From: Myxococcales bacterium | GTDB lineage: Bacteria > Myxococcota_A > Bradymonadia > Bradymonadales > GCA-2716585 | Assembly: GCA_002716585.1 (NCBI GenBank) | Contig: PBBL01000067.1 | Coordinates: forward strand, 1-35,360 | DNA length: 35,360 nt | Reading direction: 5' to 3' | Shown: piece after piece, positions 16,247-23,794 of the stretch | Position numbering within the stretch: the stretch's first letter is position 1 | Layout: each line of letters starts with the position of its first letter | The notes under the pieces: model-generated | The model's database searches: none | Seen by the model: only the letters and a program-made list of their open reading frames with translations | Told to the model about the DNA's origin: nothing | Translations under genes and position numbers: made by a program

Positions 16247-17016
16247 GCCGCGCCCGCCCCTTCCACGGGAGCGCCCTCCAGGCGCTCTCGCTCGCCGCGG
16301 CGCTGCTCGTCTGCGGCGCGGCGAGCGCTCAAGAGGACTCCGACGTCCCTCCCGCCGAGCGCCCCAACGCGATGGGCGGGGCGGCGCGCGGCGTCGACTT
16401 CCCGCTGCCCGAGGGGTGGACCCGAGCCGACCCCGGCTCGGGGCGCAGCATCTACCGCTTCGTGCACAGCACGACCAGCAGCGTCGTCGAGGTCAAGGGC
16501 GCCTTCGTCTCCCCCACCGCCACCGACGCCTTCTACACGGGCTTCCGCGACGTCTTCGTCAAGGATCGGCGCTTCACCGCGGTCACCACCGGCACCCTCG
16601 TGGCCATCGGGGGCGCCACGGGCGTCCTCGACACCTACACCTTCGATCCCAACCCCCGAGACCCCTCCACCGCCGAGCAGCCGCTCAAGGCCGAAGAAGC
16701 GACCACCGACCCCGCTCAGGCGACCGGCGAGGACGCCTCGGAGGCCACCGACGAAGCGGAGGAGGACCAGTTTGTGCTGGCCGTGCACACCTTCGTCTTC
16801 TACACCAAGACCAACAACACCGTCTGGACCGTCATCTATTACGGGCGCCCCAAGCTCGCCCCCGCCGAGAAGACCATCTACCAGCGGATCACCACCGTCT
16901 TCTGCCCGAAGGCCTGCAAGGGCAGCTCTCCGCTGGAGCCCGAGCCTGGCGCCCCCCGCAAGCCCGTTGAGGTCAAGGTCAAGGTCAAGGCGGTCGAGCC
17001 CACGCAGGGGCAGTGA
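16243..17016 (+). CDS. Secreted protein of unknown function coupled to M61 protease
   Basis: The ATG overlaps the stop of the M61 gene (ATGA), so the two are probably co-translated. The 257-residue product begins with a typical Sec signal peptide ending AASAQ. The mature part has a DFPLPEGWTRADP strand and a VHSTTSSVVEV strand, the opening style of PsbP/DUF1795-like proteins. An acidic Glu/Ala/Thr-rich insertion follows (about 150-175), then a hydrophobic core ending near FCPKACKG and a Lys/Val-rich tail (VKVKVKAV). The homology is too weak for a firm family name. Export of this protein beside an apparently unexported protease is notable. Confidence 0.65.
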   Translation: MSRARPFHGSALQALSLAAALLVCGAASAQEDSDVPPAERPNAMGGAARGVDFPLPEGWTRADPGSGRSIYRFVHSTTSSVVEVKGAFVSPTATDAFYTGFRDVFVKDRRFTAVTTGTLVAIGGATGVLDTYTFDPNPRDPSTAEQPLKAEEATTDPAQATGEDASEATDEAEEDQFVLAVHTFVFYTKTNNTVWTVIYYGRPKLAPAEKTIYQRITTVFCPKACKGSSPLEPEPGAPRKPVEVKVKVKAVEPTQGQ

Positions 17017-17051
17017 CCGCCGCACGCTTCGCTTCTGCCTGGGCGTGGGAC

Positions 17052-17110
17052 GCCCCTCCAAACGCGCTGCCTGTGCGTATGAAGCCCCTCCAAACGCATA
17101 GCCTGTGCGT
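17052..17110. repeat. Two 27-bp direct repeats
   Basis: Units at 17052-17078 and 17084-17110 share GCCCCTCCAAACGC and GCCTGTGCGT (the G of GCCTG included in both), differing only in three central bases, with a 32-bp period. They lie in the 410-bp convergent intergenic region after the secreted protein gene, which has no convincing gene of its own. Confidence 0.75.
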
Positions 17111-17199
17111 GAGACACAAGAATTCGTGGCCCCCAGTCGGCCCCTGGCAGTGCGGCCGCGTACGCCATATCCGATGACCTCTGCCACAAACGCACCGCC

Positions 17200-17298
17200 G
17201 CCCGGGCTACCGGGGCCGAGCTGAGGGGTGACGGCCACGGGCTCTGCCATCATCGTCCCAATACGCCCGTTCCAACCCAGCACGGCCTCCGCCCACCC
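17200..17298 (-). repeat. Dispersed ~100-bp intergenic repeat, copy 1
   Basis: The complement of this stretch is nearly the same as 35254-35353. It includes a 30-bp exact block (17236-17265 against 35288-35317) flanked on both sides by blocks with only scattered mismatches and one single-base indel. Copy 1 lies in a convergent intergenic region, about 130 bp past the stop of the HDOD gene, and reads in the same direction as that gene. Short open frames over it do not stay in phase between copies, so it is probably not coding. Confidence 0.85.
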
Positions 17299-17302
17299 GC
17301 CC

Positions 17303-17400
17303 GGTCACGCGCCCTGCCAAATCCGCCACGCCCCACCCGTGCGACCTCTGCACCGCCGACACCCATCCACACGGTCACGCGCCCTACCAAAATCGCAACG
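17303..17400. repeat. Two 28-bp repeats with 70-bp period
   Basis: Units at 17303-17330 and 17373-17400 share GGTCACGCGCCCT[G/A]CCAA and a similar tail. The flanking CC-rich sequence repeats less exactly, so the underlying unit is probably about 70 bp. It abuts the dispersed repeat copy 1, and part of the flank (CCCATCCACAC) also occurs, inverted, beside copy 2. Confidence 0.7.
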
Positions 17401-17426
17401 ACGCGCCCGTCCCAGCACGACCACAC

Positions 17427-18362
17427 TCACAGAAAGCAGCCCGCCATATCCCCATAAAGCATCCAGGCCTCCTCCATCGCCGGTTCAACCGCCTCGCCGA
17501 TCTCAGGGCCGAACCACCGCCGCGCCCGGTCGAGGATCTCCAGGTCGGGCTCCGCCTCGAACCCGAGGCCGTAGCGGCGGCAGAGGAGGGTCGCGAAGTG
17601 AACCAGGAGCGCCCCGCTGTGCTCCTCCAGCGACGGGTCCGGGTGGGCGTGAAAGAGGATGACCTGACGGATGTCGCCCGGCAGCCCCCACTCCAGCGCC
17701 AGCGTCCCCCCGGCGACCTCGTAGGTGGCCTCGATCAGCTGCGCCAACGTCTCCTCGTCGAGGCGATCGGGCAGCTCACCGTCCTGCTGAAGGCGCTCCA
17801 ACACGTTGAGCATGCAAGGCTGCCCGACGTTGTGCAGGAGCCCGAGGATGAACGGGTCGTCGCCCACCGCGACCCAGGGCCGGAGCGCGGTCGCGACGCA
17901 CGCCGTGGCCAGCGAGCGGCGGAAGTAGCGGGCGCTCAGCTCCGTGTGGTCGCTGCGCGGGAACATCGTCTGGCGCAGCACCGCGAACAGGAACGCCCGA
18001 AACCGATCGAAGCCCAGGCGTACGATCGCGCGCCGCACCGAGCTGATCGGCGTCCCGCCCGTGAACGCCGGGGAGTTGACCAGGCGCAGGAGATCCACGG
18101 CGAGCGCCGCGTCGGTCTCCACGAGCGACGACAGATCGCCCATGCTCACGTCGGGATCCCCGAGCATGTCCGTCGCGCGCCGCGCCACCGTCGGGAAGAC
18201 CGGCACCTGAAGCTCACCTTGCAGCAGCGCCTGGCGGGCTCGGGCCAGCATCTCCTCCTCATCCACCGCCGCGGCGCCGGTGAAGAACCCGACCAACCCC
18301 CGCAACGCCTCCGCCACCGCCCCGCCTCGCGGGGACGCGCTCGTGTTGTCGCTGTAGACCAT
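17427..18362 (-). CDS. HDOD-domain signalling protein
   Basis: The 311-residue protein has an HDOD domain, a catalytically inactive relative of HD phosphohydrolases. The segments are LQVPVFPTVARRATDMLGDP, then LSSLVETDAALAVDLLRLVNSP, SSVRRAIVRLGFDRFR, the degenerate HD region ILGLLHNVG, and ILFHAHPDPS. HDOD proteins act as regulatory scaffolds in bacterial motility, biofilm and cell-cycle signalling. The chosen ATG at 18362 follows GGAG at proper spacing. A longer frame would run into the end of the upstream gene. It lies 88 bp downstream of the QueA-like gene on the same strand and may be co-transcribed, but has its own start site and an unrelated role. Confidence 0.85.
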   Translation of the reverse strand: MVYSDNTSASPRGGAVAEALRGLVGFFTGAAAVDEEEMLARARQALLQGELQVPVFPTVARRATDMLGDPDVSMGDLSSLVETDAALAVDLLRLVNSPAFTGGTPISSVRRAIVRLGFDRFRAFLFAVLRQTMFPRSDHTELSARYFRRSLATACVATALRPWVAVGDDPFILGLLHNVGQPCMLNVLERLQQDGELPDRLDEETLAQLIEATYEVAGGTLALEWGLPGDIRQVILFHAHPDPSLEEHSGALLVHFATLLCRRYGLGFEAEPDLEILDRARRWFGPEIGEAVEPAMEEAWMLYGDMAGCFL

Positions 18363-18450
18363 CGTCACTCCATCGCTCAAGAGGAGCCCACCCACAGAGC
18401 CCCCATCCCCCCCTCCATCGGCACCCGGACCGCCCTCCCTGAGCCACACG

Positions 18451-19542
18451 TCACGCCAACAGCAACATGAGGTCCCCATACTCATGGCCCAGGTAGCCTC
18501 GTTCGACCGCCTCCGCGAACGCGCCGCGGAGCTGCTGGGCGGGCACGAGGCTCTCCATCAGGCGGGCGTGGCTCGACGCCGGGTCGTGGATCCCGGTCAA
18601 CAGCCCGCTCACGACCCGCAGCCGCGTCTCCGCCGACAAGCGCAGCAGGCTCACCGCGCGCCCCGGCCTCAGCTCGCCGCGCTCGTCCGCGACGCTCTCC
18701 AGCGCCCGCGCCACCCCCGTCCCCTGCGCGATGATCCGCGCCCCGCGCCGCCGCGCCGCGGTGATCCGCGCCGCCGCCTCCGCCGTCACCCAGGTCGGCT
18801 CAGGCAGCGGCAGCGCAGCGTCCAGACTCGGATCTCCCGTGGTGCTCAACCCCGTGCCGTGGGTGATCGGGACCACCTCCACGCCGCGCCGCTGAAGCGC
18901 GAAGATCAACGACCAGGTCAGATGAAAGCCCGACGACGGTGGCTCGACCGCCACCGGCGGCCCGGAGAACAGCGTCTGCTGATCCCAGACCTCCAGCGGC
19001 GCCCGGTGGTAGGCGTACTGGATCGGCCGCCCCGCCCGATAGAGCGCGCCCCACAGGTCGCCGTCCTGCGCCGCGAGCCGCACCCTCACCAGCCGCCCCG
19101 ACGGGTGCAGCCGCCGCTCGACGTGGGCGACCAGACCCGCCCCCAGCGCCACGACGTCCCCCTCGGCCAGCCGCACCGGCGGAGCGCGCCGCTCGGTGTC
19201 CTCGCGCCAATCCCCCGGGCCGAGCACCGCCGCCACCCAACAGGTGAGCGCCCGGTGCTCGCGATCGAGGTTCGCCGCCAGCCTCAGCTCCACCGCCGCC
19301 CCGCTGCCCACGTGACGCCCCGACAGGCTCGCGGGCAGCGTCGCCGCGTCGTTGACCACCAGCACGTCCCTCGCCCGCAGCGCCCCGGTCAGCCCGGCCA
19401 CCGTCGTGTGCCGCACCCCGGACGCACCCGCGCGCACCACCATCAGCGCCGCGTCCGCCCGACGCCGCGCCGTCCGCGCTGGCGCCAGCGCCCCCCCACT
19501 CGCCGCGCCCACCGGGCGCGACACCATCGCAGGTGAAGTCAT
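18451..19542 (-). CDS. Divergent QueA-family SAM:tRNA ribosyltransferase-isomerase-like protein
   Basis: QueA proteins transfer and isomerise the ribosyl moiety of SAM onto the 7-aminomethyl-7-deazaguanine of tRNA. The fold is recognisable: ARDVLVVNDAATLPASLSG, VELRL, GRPIQYAYHRAPLEVWDQQT, IIAQGTGVARALES and the C-terminal GYLGHEYGDLMLLL. The segment that in true QueA reads HVGAGTFxPV with a following EHxMHxE is replaced by ITHGTGLSTTGD and PLPEPTWV. That places it with the actinobacterial-type QueA-like subgroup of uncertain function. The 363-residue length is normal. The start ATG overlaps the SDR stop (TGATG), so the pair is translationally coupled, and both sit under the divergent regulatory region at 20316-20422. 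Confidence 0.8.
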   Translation of the reverse strand: MTSPAMVSRPVGAASGGALAPARTARRRADAALMVVRAGASGVRHTTVAGLTGALRARDVLVVNDAATLPASLSGRHVGSGAAVELRLAANLDREHRALTCWVAAVLGPGDWREDTERRAPPVRLAEGDVVALGAGLVAHVERRLHPSGRLVRVRLAAQDGDLWGALYRAGRPIQYAYHRAPLEVWDQQTLFSGPPVAVEPPSSGFHLTWSLIFALQRRGVEVVPITHGTGLSTTGDPSLDAALPLPEPTWVTAEAAARITAARRRGARIIAQGTGVARALESVADERGELRPGRAVSLLRLSAETRLRVVSGLLTGIHDPASSHARLMESLVPAQQLRGAFAEAVERGYLGHEYGDLMLLLA

Positions 19543-20315
19543 CACGCCCAGGCCCTCCACGCATCGGCGCTGAAGCGCGCGGGCGCCGAGCCCGGCGCCG
19601 CCGCCCCATACCGCCCGATGAACCCGATCAGCTCCCGCGCCACCTCCTCCGGGTCGAGCAACCCATCCGGGTCGGCGTCGGGCAGCGCCGCGAAGTGCAG
19701 CGCCGTCGCCATGTCGCCCGGATCCACCGCCACGAAGCGCACCCCCTGCTCAACCAGCTCCCGACCCCAGATCCGGGTCATCTGATCGAGCGCCGCCTTC
19801 GACAGGCTGTACGCCCCCCAGCTCGGGTATGGGTTCACCGCCGCGTCGCTCGACAGCGTCACCACCGTCGCCCCGCGCCCGTGCGCCAGCGTGTGCCCGA
19901 GCAGCGCCCGCGTCAGCCGGAACGGCCCCAGCACGTTGGTCTGGAGCGCCTCCTCCACCTCCTCGCACTCCGTCTCCAGCAGCGTCTTCAGCGGCGCCGG
20001 CCCCAGGCTCGACGCGTTGTGGATCAACACGTCCACCCCGCCCAACACCTCGATCACCTCCGCGCTGATCCGGTGGATCGCCCGCTTCTCCGACACGTCC
20101 GCCGCCAGCGGCAGCACCCCGCTCCCCGCCAGCGCCCGCTCCAGCCGCTCCCGGTTCCGCGCGATCGCCACCACCCGCGCCCCGGCCGCCGCGTAGCCCC
20201 GCGCCAGCCCCAGCCCCAGCCCCGCCGAGCCACCCGTCACCACCACCCGCAGCCCACGCGCGTCGCCCCACGCCTCTTGCCGCGCCGTCCCTTGATGTGT
20301 TGTGCTGTCGTTCAT
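19542..20315 (-). CDS. Short-chain dehydrogenase/reductase (SDR)
   Basis: A classical 257-residue SDR. The cofactor motif TGGSAGLGLG is at residues 27-36, an Asp (PLAADVSE) follows beta-3, NAS (IHNASSL) is present, the catalytic Ser lies in TLSSDAAVN, and YSLSK is the active-site Tyr-Lys. An Arg after the second strand (AIARNRERL) suggests NADP preference. It is the first gene of a two-gene unit with the QueA-like gene (TGATG overlap), and it is transcribed away from the SufR-like regulator. Substrate unknown. The arrangement suggests redox- or Fe-S-controlled expression. Confidence 0.88.
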   Translation of the reverse strand: MNDSTTHQGTARQEAWGDARGLRVVVTGGSAGLGLGLARGYAAAGARVVAIARNRERLERALAGSGVLPLAADVSEKRAIHRISAEVIEVLGGVDVLIHNASSLGPAPLKTLLETECEEVEEALQTNVLGPFRLTRALLGHTLAHGRGATVVTLSSDAAVNPYPSWGAYSLSKAALDQMTRIWGRELVEQGVRFVAVDPGDMATALHFAALPDADPDGLLDPEEVARELIGFIGRYGAAAPGSAPARFSADAWRAWA

Positions 20316-20338
20316 AGATTCTCCCTGGTCTATTTTGC

Positions 20339-20413
20339 AAAGCCTTTTCTTTGTAAAGTCAAACTAGGGACCCGGAGAGCGCTGCGCAACCCCTTTACCA
20401 AAGAAAAACCTTT
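20339..20413. promoter_or_regulatory. Divergent operator region with inverted AAAG/CTTT sites
   Basis: Two inverted copies lie between the divergent SDR and SufR-like genes. Site A is 20339-20358 (AAAGCCTTTTCTTTGTAAAG). Site B is 20393-20413, its near complement (reversed: AAAGGTTTTTCTTTGGTAAAG split by one extra base). A third half-unit TTTGCAAAG overlaps the left of site A. The AT-rich sites stand out against the GC-rich surroundings. Site B ends about ten bases before the regulator start, a good position for autorepression. Confidence 0.65.
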
Positions 20414-20422
20414 CATAAAAAA

Positions 20423-21085
20423 ATGAGCACCACCACCAAGCCCGACCACACGCGGACTCGCCGCGCGATCATCGACCTGCTCAAGGCCTCCTCCAGCGCC
20501 TTGAGCGTCAAGGCGCTCGCCCGGGAGCTGGAGCTGACCCCGATGGCGATCCGCCTGCACATCCACCAGCTCCGCGACGAGGGGCTGATCGCCGGGGAGC
20601 TGGAGCCCCGCACCAAGGGCCGCCCGGCGACGGTCTGGTCGTTGACGGACGCGGCGCGCAGGTTCTTCCCGGACGGGCACGAGGAGCTGGTGGTGGGGTT
20701 GCTGCGCTCGATGCGCGAGACGTTCGGCGCGGACGGGGTGCGCCAGCTCCTCCAGGTCCGCGCCCGTGAGCAGAGCGCCCGGTACCGGGGGGCGATGGCC
20801 GACTGCGGCGACGCCGAGGCGCGCCTGGAGCGCCTGGCCGAGCTGCGCACCGCCGAGGGCTACATGGCCTCGGTGACCCGCGACGCCGACGGCGCGCTGC
20901 TGCTGGTCGAGGACCACTGCCCCATCTGCGCGGCGGCGCGAAGCTGCCAGGGACTGTGCGCGTCGGAGCTGGAGGTGTTTCAGGAGGCGATGGGCGATGA
21001 GGTCGAGCTGACGCGCACCGACCACATCATCGCCGGGGCGCGCCGCTGCGCCTACCGCGTCGTGCCGACCGACGACGGGGGCTAG
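20423..21085 (+). CDS. SufR-like HTH regulator with Fe-S cysteine motif
   Basis: A 220-residue regulator of the ArsR/SufR type. An N-terminal winged helix (residues about 8-75, SVKALARELELTPMAIRLHI, then LEPRTKGRPATVWSLT for the wing) is followed by a helical domain. The C-terminal ligand set is CPIC (166, 169), Cys 175, LC (179) and RRCAYRV (209). SufR homologs use the first Cys, the one in the LCxxEL position and the last RC to hold an Fe-S cluster, and lose repression when it is oxidised or lost. This protein keeps all three and adds two more Cys. It is divergent from SDR-QueA-like, with paired sites between. The next gene begins only 4 bp after its stop. Confidence 0.82.
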   Translation: MSTTTKPDHTRTRRAIIDLLKASSSALSVKALARELELTPMAIRLHIHQLRDEGLIAGELEPRTKGRPATVWSLTDAARRFFPDGHEELVVGLLRSMRETFGADGVRQLLQVRAREQSARYRGAMADCGDAEARLERLAELRTAEGYMASVTRDADGALLLVEDHCPICAAARSCQGLCASELEVFQEAMGDEVELTRTDHIIAGARRCAYRVVPTDDGG

Positions 21086-21089
21086 GACC

Positions 21090-22055
21090 GTGGACACCAA
21101 CGCCCGCCTGATCGCGCTGCGCGAGGCCTGCCACGCGGAGGCCGCCCGCCGCGCCGCCGCGCTGCTCGTGGACGCCCCGCGGCTGTGCTGGGCGTACGCC
21201 TGCGAGCACGGGTTCGCCCCGCTCGACTGGGAGGAGGTCGATCGGGACGCCGCCGCGTTCGTCCCGGCTACGCGGGAGGAGGTCGCCTGCGAAGCGTGCG
21301 GCGGCCAGGGGGTGGTCCGCGATGGGGAGCGGGCGTTCCCCTGCGACGCCTGCGTCGACGGGGCCACGCGGCGCCCCCCCCCGCCGCTGTGGATCGGGCG
21401 CCGGTGCGTGACCCGCGCCGACTGGATCGCCCGCGTCGGCTCGTTCCCCGAGGCGTACCTGCGCTGGCTGTCGCTGAGCCCCAACCGCAACCGCTGGCGC
21501 GCCCGCGGCACGTCGGTCGTCACCGACCCCGAGGGGTTCCCGGTGACCATCTCCGCCCCCAACGAACCCTACGAGCCCGGGTTGCTGGAGCCGTTCGAGC
21601 TGTGCAACCGCGCCTCCGCCCTGCTCGGGCTCGGCCACGAGGCCTGGTGCTACCGGATCACCCCGGGGGCGCGCCCCCAGGAGCCGCTCCGCTTCACCCT
21701 GACCCGCGCGGACGGCCCGGTGACGGTCTCCTGGGTCAGCGACGGGGCCGGGTTCCGGCTCCCGACCCACCACGAGTGGCGCGTCGCCACCGCCCCGCGC
21801 CCCGAGGGCGGCCGCCTCGGCGGCCAGTGGGGGCTGACGGACATCCTCCGGTCGGACATGGGCGGCGGCGAGCTGTGCTGGAGCCGCGGCCCCCGCGACC
21901 TCGCCCGCGAGCTGCGCCTGGCGCGGAGCACCTACCAGGGCGAGCGCCGCTACGACACCTTCTACCACCCCGGCCTCGAACAGCCCCACCGCGAGCGCTT
22001 CGAGTGCCGCCTCCGCCTCACACGCGTCGCCCCCATGGCTCGCCGCCACACCTGA
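21090..22055 (+). CDS. Zinc-ribbon plus degenerate FGE/sulfatase-modifying-like protein
   Basis: Starts at a GTG 4 bp after the regulator stop, so it may be co-transcribed with it. The first part carries a CxxC-x14-CxxC ribbon (Cys 67, 70, 85 and 88, with DnaJ-like CEACGGQG). The second half follows the fold order of formylglycine-generating-enzyme-like domains: FPVTISAPNE, then FELCNRASALLGL, GFRLPTHHEWRVAT, GLTDILRSD, GGELCWSRG, and a final ECRLRLTR strand. The usual GNVWEW and catalytic Cys pair are missing. Such degenerate domains often act as binding modules. The specific role is unknown. Confidence 0.65.
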   Translation: MDTNARLIALREACHAEAARRAAALLVDAPRLCWAYACEHGFAPLDWEEVDRDAAAFVPATREEVACEACGGQGVVRDGERAFPCDACVDGATRRPPPPLWIGRRCVTRADWIARVGSFPEAYLRWLSLSPNRNRWRARGTSVVTDPEGFPVTISAPNEPYEPGLLEPFELCNRASALLGLGHEAWCYRITPGARPQEPLRFTLTRADGPVTVSWVSDGAGFRLPTHHEWRVATAPRPEGGRLGGQWGLTDILRSDMGGGELCWSRGPRDLARELRLARSTYQGERRYDTFYHPGLEQPHRERFECRLRLTRVAPMARRHT

Positions 22056-22141
22056 ACAGCCGCCCCGCGCATACTCCTCAACAGCACCCGCGCCTCCCCC
22101 TGCCCACCAAGCGGGCGGCGCGCCACCACCCCAGGAGCGAC

Positions 22142-23584
22142 ATGAACGAGGAGAGCGCCCCATCCCCCGAGACGATCCAGCCCCCGGACGCCTCCACCGG
22201 CCCGATCGCGATCGCGGGCGCGACCGGCTTCGTCGGCAGCGCCCTGGCCCGCGCGCTGATGGAGGCGGATCGCCCGGTCGTGGCGCTGTCCCGCTCGCGG
22301 CGGTGGACCGAGGACGACCGCCTGGAGTGGCGCTCCTGCGACCTGTTCCTGCTCAACGACGCCCGCGAGGCGCTCAAGGGCGTGTCGGTCGCGGTCTACC
22401 TCGTCCACTCCATGCAGCCCTCCGCGCGGCTGACCCAGGCGTCGTTCATGGACATGGACCTCATCGCGGCGGACAACTTCGCCCGCGCCGCCGCCGAGAA
22501 CGGCGTCCAGCACATCATCTACCTCGGCGGCCTGGTCCCCGAGGGCGACGGCGCGCTGTCGCCGCACCTCCAGAGCCGCCTGGAGGTCGAGGCCGCGCTC
22601 GCCGCCCACGGCGTCCCGGTCACCACCCTGCGCGCCGGGCTGATCCTCGGCCCCGGCGGCTCCTCCACCCGGATCCTCCTCGATCTGGTGCGCCGCATGC
22701 CGATCATCACCTGCCCCCCGTGGACGAGCAACCGCTTCCAGCCCATCGCCCTCCGCGAGACGATCGAGCTGCTCTGCTACGCCATCGACCACCCCGAGCT
22801 GGCCGGGCGCGCCTGGGACATCGGCGCCGAGGAGACGCTCACCTACCGCGAGCTGCTCGAACAGACCGCCGACGCCCTCGGCCTCACCCGCCGCTTCGTC
22901 TCGGTCCCCTTCTCCCTCGACTGGCTCGCCGTGCGGGTCACCGCACACCTCGTCGACGAGCCCCGCAGCCTGGTCGGCCCCCTCCTGGCCAGCCTCAAGC
23001 ACGCCATGCTCACCCGCGACCGCGACCTCCAACAACGCGCCAACGCCACCCCCGTCTCCACCGCCGACGCGCTCGCCCACGCCATCGCCGACGACCCCCT
23101 CGACCTCCCCACCCACCGCCAGCAACGACGCGAGCAGCTCCAGGGCGTCCGCTCCGTCCAACGCATGCGCCTACCCGAAGGCAAGGACGCCGCCTGGGCC
23201 TGCGACGAGTACATGCGCTGGCTCCCCCGCGTCACCCTCGGCCTCATCAAGCCCGAGCCCAACGACATGGGCGGCTGGGACTTCCGCGTCCGCGGCACCT
23301 CCCAGATCCTCATGAGCTTCTTCGCCTCCCCCAACAGCCGCCCCGACCGCACCGTCCTCCGCATCACCGACGGCGTCGGCCTCCTCGTCCGCGACCACCC
23401 CACCGACCGCCTCGAGTTCCGCCAGGTCCTCGACGACCGCACCCTCCTCGTCGCCGTCCAGGACTTCCAGCCTCGCCTATGGTGGCTCATCTACCTCGTC
23501 ACCCAGGCCCAGCTCCACCTCGGCGTCATGTGGGCCTACGCCTGCCACCTCAGCCGCTGGGATCCGACGGGGCAGGATGCGTAA
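22142..23584 (+). CDS. NAD(P)-binding atypical SDR with C-terminal extension
   Basis: The 480-residue protein starts with IAGATGFVGSALARALM (about residues 24-40), the GxxGxxG loop of atypical and extended SDRs. VYLVHSM and HIIYLGGL strands follow. The Tyr/Lys active-site pair is absent, as in NmrA or complex I assembly-like relatives, in which the domain binds cofactor without classical reduction. After the Rossmann part (about 1-300), a second domain (about 325-480) with WDFRVRGTSQILM and hydrophobic WWLIYLVTQAQLHLGVMWAY resembles the DUF2867-like tail of such proteins. The ATG has GGAG upstream. Third positions become increasingly C-rich toward the end of the gene. Confidence 0.75.
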   Translation: MNEESAPSPETIQPPDASTGPIAIAGATGFVGSALARALMEADRPVVALSRSRRWTEDDRLEWRSCDLFLLNDAREALKGVSVAVYLVHSMQPSARLTQASFMDMDLIAADNFARAAAENGVQHIIYLGGLVPEGDGALSPHLQSRLEVEAALAAHGVPVTTLRAGLILGPGGSSTRILLDLVRRMPIITCPPWTSNRFQPIALRETIELLCYAIDHPELAGRAWDIGAEETLTYRELLEQTADALGLTRRFVSVPFSLDWLAVRVTAHLVDEPRSLVGPLLASLKHAMLTRDRDLQQRANATPVSTADALAHAIADDPLDLPTHRQQRREQLQGVRSVQRMRLPEGKDAAWACDEYMRWLPRVTLGLIKPEPNDMGGWDFRVRGTSQILMSFFASPNSRPDRTVLRITDGVGLLVRDHPTDRLEFRQVLDDRTLLVAVQDFQPRLWWLIYLVTQAQLHLGVMWAYACHLSRWDPTGQDA

Positions 23585-23785
23585 CGCCCCGACGCCGCCG
23601 AAGCCCTGCCCGACCCTCCAAGACAAGATATGTACGCTTGTTCGCTTTCCATGTCTTCGACCGCCCACTGCAGAACATTCGCATCTGATGTTGTGATGTT
23701 GTCTCCTCCTCAAGGGGTCGGCTGCAAATGTCCTGTATGCCGCCGCCCATGGGGTCCATTCCCCGTCCATTCCTCACTCGGACAA

Positions 23786-23794
23786 TCGGACAAT
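23786..23794 (+). repeat. Left copy of the 9-bp target duplication TCGGACAAT
   Basis: Identical to 25220-25228 on the other side of the ISKra4-type element. A further overlapping copy sits immediately to the left (23778-23786), so the target already held two TCGGACAA units. Confidence 0.8.

Noticed and set aside
17200..17283. Conserved short peptide encoded by the dispersed repeat
   Set aside because: Part of the frame matches between copies, but a one-base indel upstream shifts it and there is no shared start codon context.
17017..17426. CRISPR array
   Set aside because: Repeats occur only in pairs, have different lengths and periods, and no cas gene is present.
23620..23660. LexA-like site (GAAC-N4-GTAC on the minus strand) in the gap before the ISKra4 element
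   Set aside because: One mismatch to a Gram-positive-type box, no SOS gene nearby, and expected by chance at this length.
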